Of a stretch of 64,000 nt of DNA, positions 16,586 to 25,039 are shown in pieces. Position 1 is the first letter of the stretch. Every line of letters begins with the position of its first letter. Source of the stretch: Streptomyces sp. NBC_01306 (GTDB lineage: Bacteria > Actinomycetota > Actinomycetes > Streptomycetales > Streptomycetaceae). The notes below the pieces were generated by a model. The model was not told the DNA's origin, did not search any database, and saw only the letters and a list, made by a program, of their open reading frames with translations. The translations under genes were made by a program, and so were the position numbers. The DNA lies in assembly GCF_026340465.1 (NCBI RefSeq), contig NZ_JAPEPC010000001.1, forward strand, positions 4,016,001 through 4,080,000, written 5' to 3'.

Positions 16586-17104
16586 GGAGGCGTCTCCTCA
16601 CGAGAGTTGATGACGTTCGGTGTCATCTTCGCTACGTGAGGTAGTCGCGAGGGTGCGGAAGCCGCATTCCGAACTGGCGTCGGGCAGCTTCCGGACAGGG
16701 GGTGGGTGGACGCATCTGTCCGGAATGCGTACGGCAGTGATCGTCGGAATCCGCGGTGGTGGCCCGCCCGTCCGGTCGGCGCACGGCGCAAACCGGACAA
16801 CCCCGTGGTCGCGCCGCCCGGCGAAGTCTGTCGGGAAGGCGCCCGTGATCACGCGGGCGGGAGGGGTGGCTGGTGCCGAGGCTCCGTCAGGGATTCAGGG
16901 ATTCCTTTGGGAGGTGGGCGAGTTGCCTACGGGGACATTGACACGCGCGGGGATGCTGGGAGCGGCCGTTCGAGTGAGGGTAGTGTGTTCATAGGTTGAA
17001 GATGCCTGTATGCCCTCGTGATGTGTCGTGATGCCTCGTGGTGGCGATCGCGAGGGCAGGTCGTCCGTCCGAGCTCCCGCATGTGACCTCTGAAAGTGGC
17101 ACCG
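16586..17104. promoter_or_regulatory. long divergent leader with a strong hairpin
   Basis: 519 bases between the lipase-like gene and the NlpC/P60 gene. TTCCGGACAG (16689-16698) pairs perfectly with CTGTCCGGAA (16716-16725). Nested outside it, CGCATTCCG (16663-16671) and CGGAATGCG (16721-16729) offer a competing pairing. A long structured leader before a peptidoglycan hydrolase is compatible with RNA or protein-mediated control. No known riboswitch core was identified. Confidence 0.5.
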
Positions 17105-18166
17105 ATGAATGTGTCGACCGGCGGACGGCTGCGAGGCCGGGCCACCGTAGCAGCCCTTGTCTGCGCGATCGCCCTGATACCCGGGCCGAGTTACGCGGCT
17201 CCGAACGACCCCGGGCCGCGGAACGACTCGTCGATCGAGCGAATCCGTACCGAACTGGACGGCCTCTACCGCCAGGCGGAGGTGGCCACCGAGGCGTACG
17301 ACGCCGCCAACGACAAGGCGACCAAGCAGACGAAGCGACTGGCGTCGCTGCAAACGGAACTCGCCCGCGCCGAGGGCCGGGTGGACGACCTGCACGACCT
17401 GCTGGGTGCGGCGGCCCGGACGCAGTACCGCGGGGGCTTTCTCGCCTCCACGGGCGTTCAGTTGCTGCTCGGTGACCACGCCGACCAGGCGCTGAACGAG
17501 GCCTCCCAGACCCGCCAGGCCATGCAGGGCATCGCCAACGCCTCCGAGGCCCAGAAGTCCGCCCGCGCGGAGCTCGGCAGGCGCACCGATGCGGCCGCGA
17601 AGGAGCTGCGCGATCTGAAGCGCACCCGCGCGGACAAGGCCGGGGCGAAGAAGGAGATCGAGAAGAAGATCGCCGAGGCCGAGCGGATCGAGTCGGGGCT
17701 GGAGGAGAAGGACACCCGCAAGCTGGCCCAGTTGGAGAAGCAGCGGGCGGATGCGTCCAAGTCCAAGTGGCCGGGATCCGGTTCGGGTGGCGGCTCGGGC
17801 GACGGGACGAAGGTGAGCGGCGCAGCCGGGAAGGCCGTCGGCTTCGCCATGGCCCAGATCGGCAAGCCGTACGTGTGGGGCGCCGTGGGCCCCTCGTCGT
17901 ACGACTGCTCGGGACTCACCTCCGCGGCGTGGGCGGCGGCCGGGCACCCCATCCCCCGTACCTCGCAGGCGCAGTGGCAGGGACTGACCCGGGTCAGCCT
18001 GGCTTCCGCGCGGCCCGGCGACCTCATCATCTACTACGACGCCACGCACGTGGGCATGTACATCGGAGGCGGACAGGTCGTCCACGCCCCACGGCCCGGA
18101 CGCACGATCACGACTGCGCCGGCCGCCTCCATGCCCATCCTCGGCGTCGTCCGACCCGGAGTCTGA
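17105..18166 (+). CDS. secreted NlpC/P60 peptidoglycan endopeptidase (RipA-like)
   Basis: 353 residues. A signal peptide ends near PSYAAPND. A long coiled coil (about 40-215, rich in Lys/Glu/Ala: ERIRTELDGLYRQAEVATEAYD.., EIEKKIAEAERIESGLEEKD) is followed by a Gly/Ser linker and the C-terminal NlpC/P60 domain. The catalytic triad is visible as C268 (YDCSGLTSAAW), H315 (ATHVGMYIG) and H327 (VVHAPRPG). Such enzymes cut stem peptides between D-Glu and mDAP/LL-DAP, and the coiled coil usually gates activity. An in-frame GTG at 17096 is the alternative start; neither has a clear ribosome site. The next gene starts 4 bases after its stop. Confidence 0.92.
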   Translation: MNVSTGGRLRGRATVAALVCAIALIPGPSYAAPNDPGPRNDSSIERIRTELDGLYRQAEVATEAYDAANDKATKQTKRLASLQTELARAEGRVDDLHDLLGAAARTQYRGGFLASTGVQLLLGDHADQALNEASQTRQAMQGIANASEAQKSARAELGRRTDAAAKELRDLKRTRADKAGAKKEIEKKIAEAERIESGLEEKDTRKLAQLEKQRADASKSKWPGSGSGGGSGDGTKVSGAAGKAVGFAMAQIGKPYVWGAVGPSSYDCSGLTSAAWAAAGHPIPRTSQAQWQGLTRVSLASARPGDLIIYYDATHVGMYIGGGQVVHAPRPGRTITTAPAASMPILGVVRPGV

Positions 18167-18170
18167 GCAG

Positions 18171-19136
18171 ATGTCCCACTCGCTGATGCCCCGTGATGAG
18201 GGGAACCTGCCCGCGCTCAGCGCACCGCCGCTGATCCGTCTGGACGCGTACGTGGCCGAGGACGGGTCGACGGTGGTCAACGGCCATCTGCTGGAGATGG
18301 GCGGCGGCGTGCGACCGCCCAACGAGGCGATTCTCGATGCCGTCACCATGTTCGCCCGCACCCTGGGGGCCCCGGTGGCGGCGACCGTCATCGACCGCAG
18401 CGTGCAACAGGTGGCGCGGCTCCGGGTGTACCCCGACGGCTCCAGCCGGACCATCGCCGAGGAGGAGGACCTGCCGCCCGGACCCGAGCGGACCGCCGCG
18501 GAGGAGGAGGCGTTTCCTCCGCTCGCCCGCGTCGAGCGGATCATCCAGCACGCGCGGCGCGAGGAGCTGCATGCCGCGTTCGTCATGGCCAGCGCGCTGC
18601 GGGAGCATCTGACGCTGCGCAGGGGCGCGGAGGACGAACTGTCGATGGAGGCACGGGCGATCGAGGCGTACATCGCCTATCTGCGCGGCGACTACATGAT
18701 CTCCACCGTCCTCGCGCTGACCGTGGCGCGTATCCGCTGCCGCACCGACCTGAGCCGGGCCGCGCCCGAGGTGGCCCGTGCCACCGCGGCATGGCAGCGG
18801 ATGTCGGGCGAGGGGCAGGTGGGGACCCGGGGGCAGGAACTGCTGCACATGTGGGAGCGGTTGGCCGCGGAGGGCCATTTGCAGGAAGCGTCTCACCACG
18901 CCATGGCCCAGGCCGTCCGGAGCCGGCTCGAACGGGGCAGCCAGTACCCGCACGGGCCGGCCGCTCCCACCTCGGCACCGGCCCTGACCGCCGCTCAGGG
19001 ACCTTCCCAGGGGCCGGCCCAGGGGCCTCCCCAGGGTCCGGCTCAGGGACCGGTCGCCCCCGAGGACAAGCCTCTCGCGCCCACCCGGAGGGGGTTGCGG
19101 CGTTTCACCAGGTGGCCGGGCCGGTCAGCCGGCTGA
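18171..19136 (+). CDS. conserved actinomycete protein with Gln-Gly-Pro repeat tail
   Basis: 321 residues, no signal peptide. Residues about 20-95 (LIRLDAYVAEDGSTVVNGHLLEMGGG.., APVAATVIDRSVQQVARLRVYPDGSSRTI) look like a compact alpha/beta domain. A helical region follows (RVERIIQHARREELHAAFVMASALREHL). The C-terminal tail has QGPSQGPAQGPPQGPAQGP (about 280-298), a pentapeptide-type repeat, and ends basic. The 4-base gap from the NlpC/P60 gene implies co-translation. Function is unknown; a role linked to wall remodelling is inferred only from position. Confidence 0.7.
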   Translation: MSHSLMPRDEGNLPALSAPPLIRLDAYVAEDGSTVVNGHLLEMGGGVRPPNEAILDAVTMFARTLGAPVAATVIDRSVQQVARLRVYPDGSSRTIAEEEDLPPGPERTAAEEEAFPPLARVERIIQHARREELHAAFVMASALREHLTLRRGAEDELSMEARAIEAYIAYLRGDYMISTVLALTVARIRCRTDLSRAAPEVARATAAWQRMSGEGQVGTRGQELLHMWERLAAEGHLQEASHHAMAQAVRSRLERGSQYPHGPAAPTSAPALTAAQGPSQGPAQGPPQGPAQGPVAPEDKPLAPTRRGLRRFTRWPGRSAG

Positions 19137-19240
19137 GGCGGTGTCCCCCGCCCCGGCGGCCCCGGCGGCACAACCATCCGTGCCGTTCGCGGGTCACATC
19201 AAGTGGGAGCAAACCGCTCTCGGGGACGCAAGGGGGAAAT

Positions 19241-19690
19241 ATGAGAATCGCGCGTAATATCGCGGCTGCCGGGGCGCTGACCGCACTGGCGGTGGGCGCC
19301 ACGACCGCGCTCGGCACGACCGCCTCCGCCGCACCCAACGTCACACCCCAGGGCGCCTGCGGCAGCGCCTACAAGACCGTGAACTCGGCGCCGATCGGCT
19401 CGCGGGGCACCGTCTACCTCACGTACAACTCCTCGAACGGCAAGAACTGTGTCGTGACCATCCGCTCCACCCCGGGCAAGGCCACGTACATGTCCACCTA
19501 CATCTCCATCCCCGACAACGACGCATGGGCCGGGGACTCGGGCAACTACACCTCCTACGCCGGACCTGCCTACGCCTACGGCAAGGGCTACTGCGTGAGC
19601 TGGGGCGGCACCATCGACAACGTGTCCGTGTCGGTCGAGCACTCCAACTGCGCCGCGCTGAAGGAGCACCGGGTCACCGCGATCCGCTGA
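19241..19690 (+). CDS. spore-associated protein A-like secreted protein
   Basis: 149 residues with a signal peptide (MRIARNIAAAGALTALAVGA.. cut near ASAAP). The mature part GACGSAYKTVNS...GTVYLTYNSSNGKNCVVTIRS...YTSYAGPAYAYGKGYCVSWGGTI follows SapA of Streptomyces spores. Four conserved cysteines could form two disulfides. SapA is an extracellular protein released with spores; its role is undefined. The ATG at 19241 is preceded by AAGGGGGA. A long hairpin terminator closes the gene. Confidence 0.85.
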   Translation: MRIARNIAAAGALTALAVGATTALGTTASAAPNVTPQGACGSAYKTVNSAPIGSRGTVYLTYNSSNGKNCVVTIRSTPGKATYMSTYISIPDNDAWAGDSGNYTSYAGPAYAYGKGYCVSWGGTIDNVSVSVEHSNCAALKEHRVTAIR

Positions 19691-19704
19691 CCCGGCATCG
19701 TAGC

Positions 19705-19740
19705 GCTGAGCGGCCCGGCTCGGGAGCCGGGCCGCTCAGC
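19705..19740. terminator. terminator after the sapA-like gene
   Basis: Perfect 16-bp stem, GCTGAGCGGCCCGGCT (19705-19720) with its complement at 19725-19740, and a CGGG loop. Confidence 0.9.
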
Positions 19741-19822
19741 ACATGACCGGTATCGGGCCGGTCAGCTGCCTGCCGTGCGGGCGCCGGCCGTCAGGGCCGC
19801 TGACCGTCGGGCCCGACGGCCG

Positions 19823-21454
19823 TCAGGCCGTGCTCGGTGCGTTCTCCGGCTCCGGGGCCGTCGGTCCGGGGCCTGCCGGGGTGGCGGCCGGGGCCGTTGC
19901 CGGTGTGGTTGCCGCTTCCTCCGCCTCGGCGTTGAGCTCCGCCAGCATCGTCCTGCTGAAGCCGAAGAAGTACGTCGCCACGAAGCCCGCGACGTAGCCC
20001 GCCAGCAGGCCGCCCGCGTAGATCGCGATCGACGTCGTCAGTGTGTGGTCGCCCTTGAGCAGCGGGAACAGCGCCCAGCCCGAGGGGCCGATCGCCGTGG
20101 AACCGACCGTGGTGCCCAGCTGGTTGAAGAGGCCGACGAAGCCGCCGCCGAATGCGCCGCCGACACACGCCGTGATGAACGGGCGGCCCAGCGGGAGCGA
20201 GACGCCGTAGATCAGCGGCTCGCCCACGCCCAGGAAGCCCGCCGGAAGCGCCGACTTGATCGTCGTGCGGATCGACTTGTTCTTCGGGAGGCGCAGATAG
20301 ACCGCGATGGCCGCACCGACCTGACCCGCGCCCGCCATGGCCAGGATGGGGAGCAGCACGGTGTAGCCCTGCTGCTGGATCAGCGTCGTGTGGATCGGGA
20401 TCAGCGCCTGGTGCAGCCCCAGCATCACCAGCGGCAGGAACAGTCCGCCGAGGACGAAGCCCGCGCCCGCGCCGCCGTGCGCCAGCAGCCAGGTCGCGAA
20501 GGTGCCGATGGCGGTGGACACCTGACCGGCCAGATACATCAGGCCGAAGAGCGTGACCAGGCCCGAGGCCAGCACCGTGATGGTCGGGGTGAGGAGTACG
20601 TCCAGGGACTGCGGCATCCAGCGCCTGCACCACTTCTCGACGTACACCGCCAGTGCCGCCGCACCCAGTGCGCCGAGGACGCCGCCCTGGCCGGGGGAGA
20701 GCTTCTCGCCGAAGGCGGTCACGTTCGTCACGCCCGGGAAGACGATGATCGCCGCGACCGCGCCGCCCAGGATGGGCGTCCCGCCGAACTCCTTCGCCGT
20801 GTTGTAGCCGACGAAGACGGCGATGAGCGCCATGAAGCCGGACGCGATGGCGGCGAGCGCCGGGGTGACGCCGGGCAGCCAGCCCGCGTTGACCAGCAGG
20901 CCGTTGATGCCGGCGATGATGCCGCAGCCGATGAGGGCGGGGATCAGCGGTACGAAGATGTTCGCGATCTTCCGCAGGAAGAGCTTGAACGGGGTCGCGT
21001 TCTTCGCCTTCCGCGCCGCCTTGATGGCCGCGCCCTGAGCGGCCAGCTCATCGGCGGTGGCTGCTCCGCCGGCGGGGGCGCCGGTGGCCTCGGCGGAGAG
21101 GGCGGCGGCCGGGGCGGCGGGTGCTGCCTCCGGCGCCGCCGCCCGGCCCTCCGCCACCAGCGCCTCGAACTCCGGCGTGACCCGGGCGACCGCGCCGGGG
21201 CCCAGCACGATCTGGTACGTGTCGTCGTCGACCACGCCCATGACGGCGGGCAGCGCCTTCAGCGCCTCTTCCTGCACGAGCGAGCGGTCGGCCAGGCCGA
21301 GCCGCAGCCGGGTCATGCAGTGGACGGCGGAGGTGACGTTCCGCGCGCCGCCCACGAGGGGGAGGATCGCGGCGGCGGTGGCGCGGTTCTTGTCGCCGTT
21401 CTTGCCGCCGCGGTTTCTGTCTTCTGGCGTGCTGGGAGTGCGGGGAGTGTTCAT
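19823..21454 (-). CDS. PTS EIIBC permease, probably for N-acetylmuramic acid (MurP-like)
   Basis: 543 residues. An N-terminal EIIB domain carries the phosphorylated cysteine C46 in AVHCMTRLRLGLAD. An Ala/Pro linker leads to an EIIC domain of about ten membrane segments, with the conserved sugar-site stretch GVGEPLIYGVSLPLGRPF. There is no EIIA, so a general EIIA must serve it. It is the last gene of rpiR-murQ-EIIBC, 55 bases after murQ. That context, and MurP having the same EIIB-EIIC order without EIIA, favours MurNAc uptake with phosphorylation to MurNAc-6-P. N-acetylglucosamine or a beta-glucoside cannot be excluded. The acidic/Pro C-terminal tail is unusual. Confidence 0.8.
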   Translation of the reverse strand: MNTPRTPSTPEDRNRGGKNGDKNRATAAAILPLVGGARNVTSAVHCMTRLRLGLADRSLVQEEALKALPAVMGVVDDDTYQIVLGPGAVARVTPEFEALVAEGRAAAPEAAPAAPAAALSAEATGAPAGGAATADELAAQGAAIKAARKAKNATPFKLFLRKIANIFVPLIPALIGCGIIAGINGLLVNAGWLPGVTPALAAIASGFMALIAVFVGYNTAKEFGGTPILGGAVAAIIVFPGVTNVTAFGEKLSPGQGGVLGALGAAALAVYVEKWCRRWMPQSLDVLLTPTITVLASGLVTLFGLMYLAGQVSTAIGTFATWLLAHGGAGAGFVLGGLFLPLVMLGLHQALIPIHTTLIQQQGYTVLLPILAMAGAGQVGAAIAVYLRLPKNKSIRTTIKSALPAGFLGVGEPLIYGVSLPLGRPFITACVGGAFGGGFVGLFNQLGTTVGSTAIGPSGWALFPLLKGDHTLTTSIAIYAGGLLAGYVAGFVATYFFGFSRTMLAELNAEAEEAATTPATAPAATPAGPGPTAPEPENAPSTA

Positions 21455-21509
21455 GGTGCGTGGTGCCTCTGGGTTCAGGTGGCGCTCCGGTGGAGCGGGA
21501 GTTCCAGAG

Positions 21510-22457
21510 TCAACTGGTGCGGGCCGTTGACTGGAGAGCGGCGCGCAGATGTCCCCCGGTCTCTTCGAGAAGGTGCGCCGCGGTGGGGGCGTCCACGGCG
21601 CCCAGGACGATGAGGATGGCGGTCTTCACCTCGCCGTCGGCAGCGGCCAGCGCCTGCTCGATCTCGGCGTCGTCGGCGCCTGTCGCGAGCGCGACGATGC
21701 GGCGCGAGCGGGCCCTGAGCTTCTCGTTCGACGCCCGGACGTCGACCATGAGATTCCCGTACGTCTTGCCGAGCCGGATCATGGTGATGGTCGAGAGCAT
21801 GTTGAGGACGAGCTTCTGGGCGGTGCCCGCCTTGAGCCGGGTCGATCCGGTGAGCAGCTCGGGTCCGACGACGACCTCGATGCCGTGCTCGGCGGCGTCC
21901 CCCAGCGCGCTCTGCGCGTTGCAGGAGATCCCGACGGTGAGGGCGCCGCGCGCACGGGCGTGCTCGACCGCGCCGATCGCGTACGGGGTGCGGCCCGACG
22001 CCGAGATGCCGACCACGGTGTCGTCGGCGGTGAGGTGCAGCGCGTCCAGGTCGGCCGCCGCGAGCTCCTTGGAGTCCTCTGCGCCCTCGACCGCCTTGAC
22101 CATCGCGGACGGGCCGCCCGCGATCAGGCCCAGCACTTCGGAGGGGTCGGTGTTGAAGGTCGGCGGGCACTCGCTGGCGTCCAGCACGCCCATCCGGCCG
22201 GCGGTCCCGGCGCCCGCGTAGACGAGCCGGCCACCGCGTGCCATCCGCTCGGCGGTGGCGTCGATGGCGGCGGCGATCTGCGGGAGCTGCGCGGCGACGG
22301 CGGCCGGCACGGTGGTGTCCTCACCGTTCATCAGCCGGGCGATCTCCTCGGTGGGCAGCTGGTCGATCTCGGCGAGCTCGGGCCGGAACGCCTCGGTGGT
22401 GAGGGTGTCCAGCTGGGCGCGCAGCGCTCCGTAGTTGTTGGAGGCGGTGGAGGTCAT
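21510..22457 (-). CDS. murQ: N-acetylmuramic acid 6-phosphate etherase
   Basis: 315-residue SIS-domain enzyme that cleaves the D-lactyl ether of MurNAc-6-P to give GlcNAc-6-P and lactate. Signature stretches are GGRLVYAGAGTAGRMGVLDASECPPTF, the catalytic-acid region AVEGAEDSKELAAADL, and VVGISASGRTPYAIGAVEHAR. The start at 22457 is chosen because MTSTASNNYGALRAQLDTLTTE aligns with family N-termini and GGAAAGAG lies upstream. An ATG at 22496 is in frame but has no ribosome site. It lies between an RpiR regulator and the PTS permease, a classical cell-wall recycling arrangement. Confidence 0.95.
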   Translation of the reverse strand: MTSTASNNYGALRAQLDTLTTEAFRPELAEIDQLPTEEIARLMNGEDTTVPAAVAAQLPQIAAAIDATAERMARGGRLVYAGAGTAGRMGVLDASECPPTFNTDPSEVLGLIAGGPSAMVKAVEGAEDSKELAAADLDALHLTADDTVVGISASGRTPYAIGAVEHARARGALTVGISCNAQSALGDAAEHGIEVVVGPELLTGSTRLKAGTAQKLVLNMLSTITMIRLGKTYGNLMVDVRASNEKLRARSRRIVALATGADDAEIEQALAAADGEVKTAILIVLGAVDAPTAAHLLEETGGHLRAALQSTARTS

Positions 22458-22544
22458 GGTGTGCGGCTCTTTCCGGTTCAGCGCTTCTGCGGTCATGCGG
22501 TGCGGTGATGCGGGGTGGCTCTGCGGTGATTCTCGGGAGGGTGC

Positions 22545-23483
22545 TCAGCGGCTGCTGTTGGTGCGCGGGGTGTGGCGGTGGGCGAGTGCTTCGTACGAGG
22601 CGGAGAGCGCGGGGGCCGCCCGGTCGTACGTCCGCTGCATGACCCCGATGAACAGGCAGTCCACGACCAGCAGCTGGCTGGTACGGGAGGACATCGCGGC
22701 GGGCCGCAGTTCGCTCTCGCGGGCGGTGGACGTGGTGAGGATGTGGTCGGCGTACTGCGAGACGCGGCCGTCCGGGCGGCCGGTGATCGCGATCGTCGTC
22801 GCCCCGTGCTCGAAGGCGGTGTGCAGCGGCTCTATGACGTCACCGGTCGCGCCGGAGTGGGTGATCGCGATGGCCACGTCGCCGGAGCGGAGTTGCACCG
22901 CGTTGGTGACGGCGAGGTGCGGGTCGCTGTGCGCGTGCGCTATCAGGCCGATGCGCAGCAGCTTCTGGGCGAGGTCCTGGCCGACGAGCGAGGAGGCGCC
23001 GACGCCGTAGATGTCGATGCGGCGGGCGGTCGAGAGCGCGGAGACCGCGGCGCCGAGCTGGACGGTGTCCAGGGCGGCCGCGGTGTCGGCGAGGGTCTGC
23101 TGCTCGTCGTAGGCGAGCTTGGCGACCACGTCCGCGATCGGGTCGTCGACAGCGATGTCGGCGGTGACGGCGGGTGCCCGGCCGGACTGCTGCTGGGCGG
23201 CGAGTCCGGCGAGTGCCAGGCGGAGGTCCCGGTAACCGGGGTAGCCGAGTATGCGGGCCGTACGGACCACGGTGGCCTCGCTGGTGCCGGTGAGTTCGGC
23301 GAGACCGGTGACCGTGAGGGCCGCGCAGCCTGCCGGATCGCCCGCGACGGCCTCGGCGACCAGCTGCATCGAGCGCGTCATGGAGGGCGCCAGGGTGCGG
23401 ACCTTGGCGGCCAGGGCGGCGGGGGCAGGAGGGGCGGAAGGGGTGGAAGCGCCGGTGAAAATTTCCTTCACGTTGTTGGTCAC
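22545..23483 (-). CDS. RpiR-family regulator of MurNAc catabolism (MurR-like)
   Basis: 312 residues. An N-terminal RpiR helix-turn-helix (about 25-100, with LAELTGTSEATVVRTARILGYPGYRDLRLAL) is followed by a SIS sugar-phosphate-binding domain (about 130-270: RRIDIYGVGASSLVGQDLAQKL, DVAIAITHSGATGDVI). The ligand is likely MurNAc-6-P, or GlcNAc-6-P by analogy. The start is a GTG with no ribosome site in front, suggesting a leaderless transcript. An inverted repeat brackets the start. murQ follows 87 bases downstream. Confidence 0.9.
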   Translation of the reverse strand: MTNNVKEIFTGASTPSAPPAPAALAAKVRTLAPSMTRSMQLVAEAVAGDPAGCAALTVTGLAELTGTSEATVVRTARILGYPGYRDLRLALAGLAAQQQSGRAPAVTADIAVDDPIADVVAKLAYDEQQTLADTAAALDTVQLGAAVSALSTARRIDIYGVGASSLVGQDLAQKLLRIGLIAHAHSDPHLAVTNAVQLRSGDVAIAITHSGATGDVIEPLHTAFEHGATTIAITGRPDGRVSQYADHILTTSTARESELRPAAMSSRTSQLLVVDCLFIGVMQRTYDRAAPALSASYEALAHRHTPRTNSSR

Positions 23484-23500
23484 ATGTGAAAGATATTTTC
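23457..23500. promoter_or_regulatory. inverted repeat bracketing the rpiR start, candidate operator
   Basis: GAAAATTTCCTTCAC (23457-23471) and GTGAAAGATATTTTC (23486-23500) are inverted repeats matching at 13 of 15 positions around a 14-base spacer that contains the GTG start. This A/T-rich patch stands out from its surroundings. The position suits autorepression by the RpiR protein (inference). Confidence 0.65.
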
Positions 23501-23636
23501 GGACGCAAGGGGCGTCAACCCCGCGTGGACCTCCCTCCGCACCTCCCTCCGAACCTCCGTCCCGTCCGGGCTCTCCGGGCGGTCTTCACCCGCAACCGGC
23601 CGGCCGGTTCTCTCGCCGACCGGGGACAATGGAGGC

Positions 23637-23987
23637 ATGGATCCCGTGACTCCCCTCGAACAGTCCCTGCACGAAGCGCGGGCGCTGGTGCTCGCCGACC
23701 TCGCGTCCCGCGATGTGGCCGAGGCCGATGTGGTCTCGCTGGTGGAGGACGCGGTGACGCATCGCCGCTGGTGGGTGGAGCAGTGGCCGCAGGGCGCCGA
23801 GTTCGTCGCCGGTCTGGTGGCCCAGGACGTCCAGGACGCGCTCCTCGAACGGTACGGCCGCTGGCCGCTCTGCCCCGTCTGCCAGGACCCGCACGCACTG
23901 GAGGTCGAGCCGGAACTGGGCCCCGACCCGCACTGGGTCTGCGCCAAGGAGGCCGTGATCGTGGCCCCGGTGGGCGCGCTCTCGTGA
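23637..23987 (+). CDS. conserved protein with a single Cys/His zinc-site motif
   Basis: 116 residues: a helical N-terminal half (LEQSLHEARALVLADLASRDVAEADVVSLVEDAV) and a C-terminal CPVCQDPHALEV...HWVC segment that could hold one zinc. No enzyme motif is recognised. Its TGA overlaps the GTG of the DUF4031 gene (GTGA at 23984-23987), so they form a coupled pair. Confidence 0.75.
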   Translation: MDPVTPLEQSLHEARALVLADLASRDVAEADVVSLVEDAVTHRRWWVEQWPQGAEFVAGLVAQDVQDALLERYGRWPLCPVCQDPHALEVEPELGPDPHWVCAKEAVIVAPVGALS

Positions 23988-24250
23988 CGCTGTACATCGA
24001 CCCGCCGACCTGGCCGGGCCACGGCAGAATGTGGTCGCACCTGGTCAGCGACATCTCGTTCGAGGAACTGCACACGTTCGCCGCGGCGATCGGCTGCCCG
24101 GCCCGTGCCTTCGAACGGGACCACTACGACCTGCCGTCACACCGGTACGCGGACGCGGTGGCGGCGGGAGCGGTCGAGATCGGCTCGAAGGAACTGGTAC
24201 GCAGACTCACGGCGGCCGGACTGCGCCGTCCGAAGGGGCGCCCGGCGTAG
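23984..24250 (+). CDS. DUF4031 protein
   Basis: 88 residues: VTLYIDPPTWPGHGRMWSHLVSDISFEELHTFAAAIG and FERDHYDLPSHRYADAVAAGA, the DUF4031 pattern with conserved His and Asp residues. Function is unknown. Translation starts at a GTG overlapping the stop of the zinc-motif gene. The frame stays open far upstream, but only this part carries homology. Confidence 0.8.
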   Translation: MTLYIDPPTWPGHGRMWSHLVSDISFEELHTFAAAIGCPARAFERDHYDLPSHRYADAVAAGAVEIGSKELVRRLTAAGLRRPKGRPA

Positions 24251-24295
24251 GAGGGGCGGAGCGCTGTGCTGGTCGGAGCCGGGGCGCCGGGCCGC

Positions 24296-24898
24296 TCAGA
24301 GAGGGAAGGCGCCCGTGTCCAGGACTCCGCCGAAGGGGTCCGGAAGCTTCACCTGGTCGCCGAACGGGATGCGCTCGCTGTGCTTGTACGCACCGGTCAG
24401 GGGCGCGCTGAAAAGCGTGGTTGTCGGGCCGTGCTCATCGAACCGGTCGATCAGGAGATAGGCGGGCACGGGTGCGTGCGCGTAGGCCCAGAGCTTCTTG
24501 GTCCGGTCGTCCTTGGCATTGCTCCTGGACGTGATCTCGACAACCAGCAGCGCTTCGGCGGCGTCCACGGGGTCGCTGGTGTCGGGATCAGCGGCAGCGA
24601 TCAGCGCAGCCGGCATGACGACCAGGTCGGGTACGTACAGCTTGTCCAGCCGGGCGATGTGGATGCCCAGCGTCTGGTAGATCTCCAGCTCTTCGGACAG
24701 GGTCCGATACAGCGACCGCTGCACCTTGGCTGCGATGCCGTGGTGATGTGCGTGTGGCGGCGGTACGACGAGGATCCGCCCTCCGTCGATCTCGGCGCGC
24801 CACCCCTCGGGCACGCCCAGCTCCCGCCAGGCCCGCAGCAGGTCGTCCCAGGGACGACGGTGCGGCATCCGGTCGTTCTCGGCCATCGCGGCGGTCAT
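24296..24898 (-). CDS. Uma2-family (DUF820) putative endonuclease
   Basis: 200 residues, second Uma2 protein of the window. EIDGGRILVVPPPHAHHHGIAAKV, KLYVPDLVVMP and AALLVVEITSRSNAKDDRTKK carry the PD-(D/E)xK-like acidic positions and following lysines; APVPAYLLIDRF is the closing strand. GAAGGGA precedes the ATG at 24898. It stands alone, unlike the Uma2 gene at 6029, which has an HTH partner. The two proteins are only distantly similar. Confidence 0.82.
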   Translation of the reverse strand: MTAAMAENDRMPHRRPWDDLLRAWRELGVPEGWRAEIDGGRILVVPPPHAHHHGIAAKVQRSLYRTLSEELEIYQTLGIHIARLDKLYVPDLVVMPAALIAAADPDTSDPVDAAEALLVVEITSRSNAKDDRTKKLWAYAHAPVPAYLLIDRFDEHGPTTTLFSAPLTGAYKHSERIPFGDQVKLPDPFGGVLDTGAFPL

Positions 24899-25039
24899 CG
24901 CGACTCCCTTCTTCGGTGGCCCGGCCGGGGCGAGCGTAGATCGACAGCGGTGTCACCTCGCACCGTTTCGCTCAGCGTTCCAACGGACGAGTGAACACCG
25001 CAGTAACCCTGACCCCTGCTCCGGACGGAAGACCCTGGG

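Noticed and set aside
16640..17100. c-di-AMP (ydaO) riboswitch before the NlpC/P60 gene
   Set aside because: Expected from gene type, but the conserved core could not be found; only a strong hairpin is visible.
19775..21613. Plus-strand open frame of 612 codons across the PTS gene
   Set aside because: Arg/Asp/Gln-rich shadow of the EIIBC gene.
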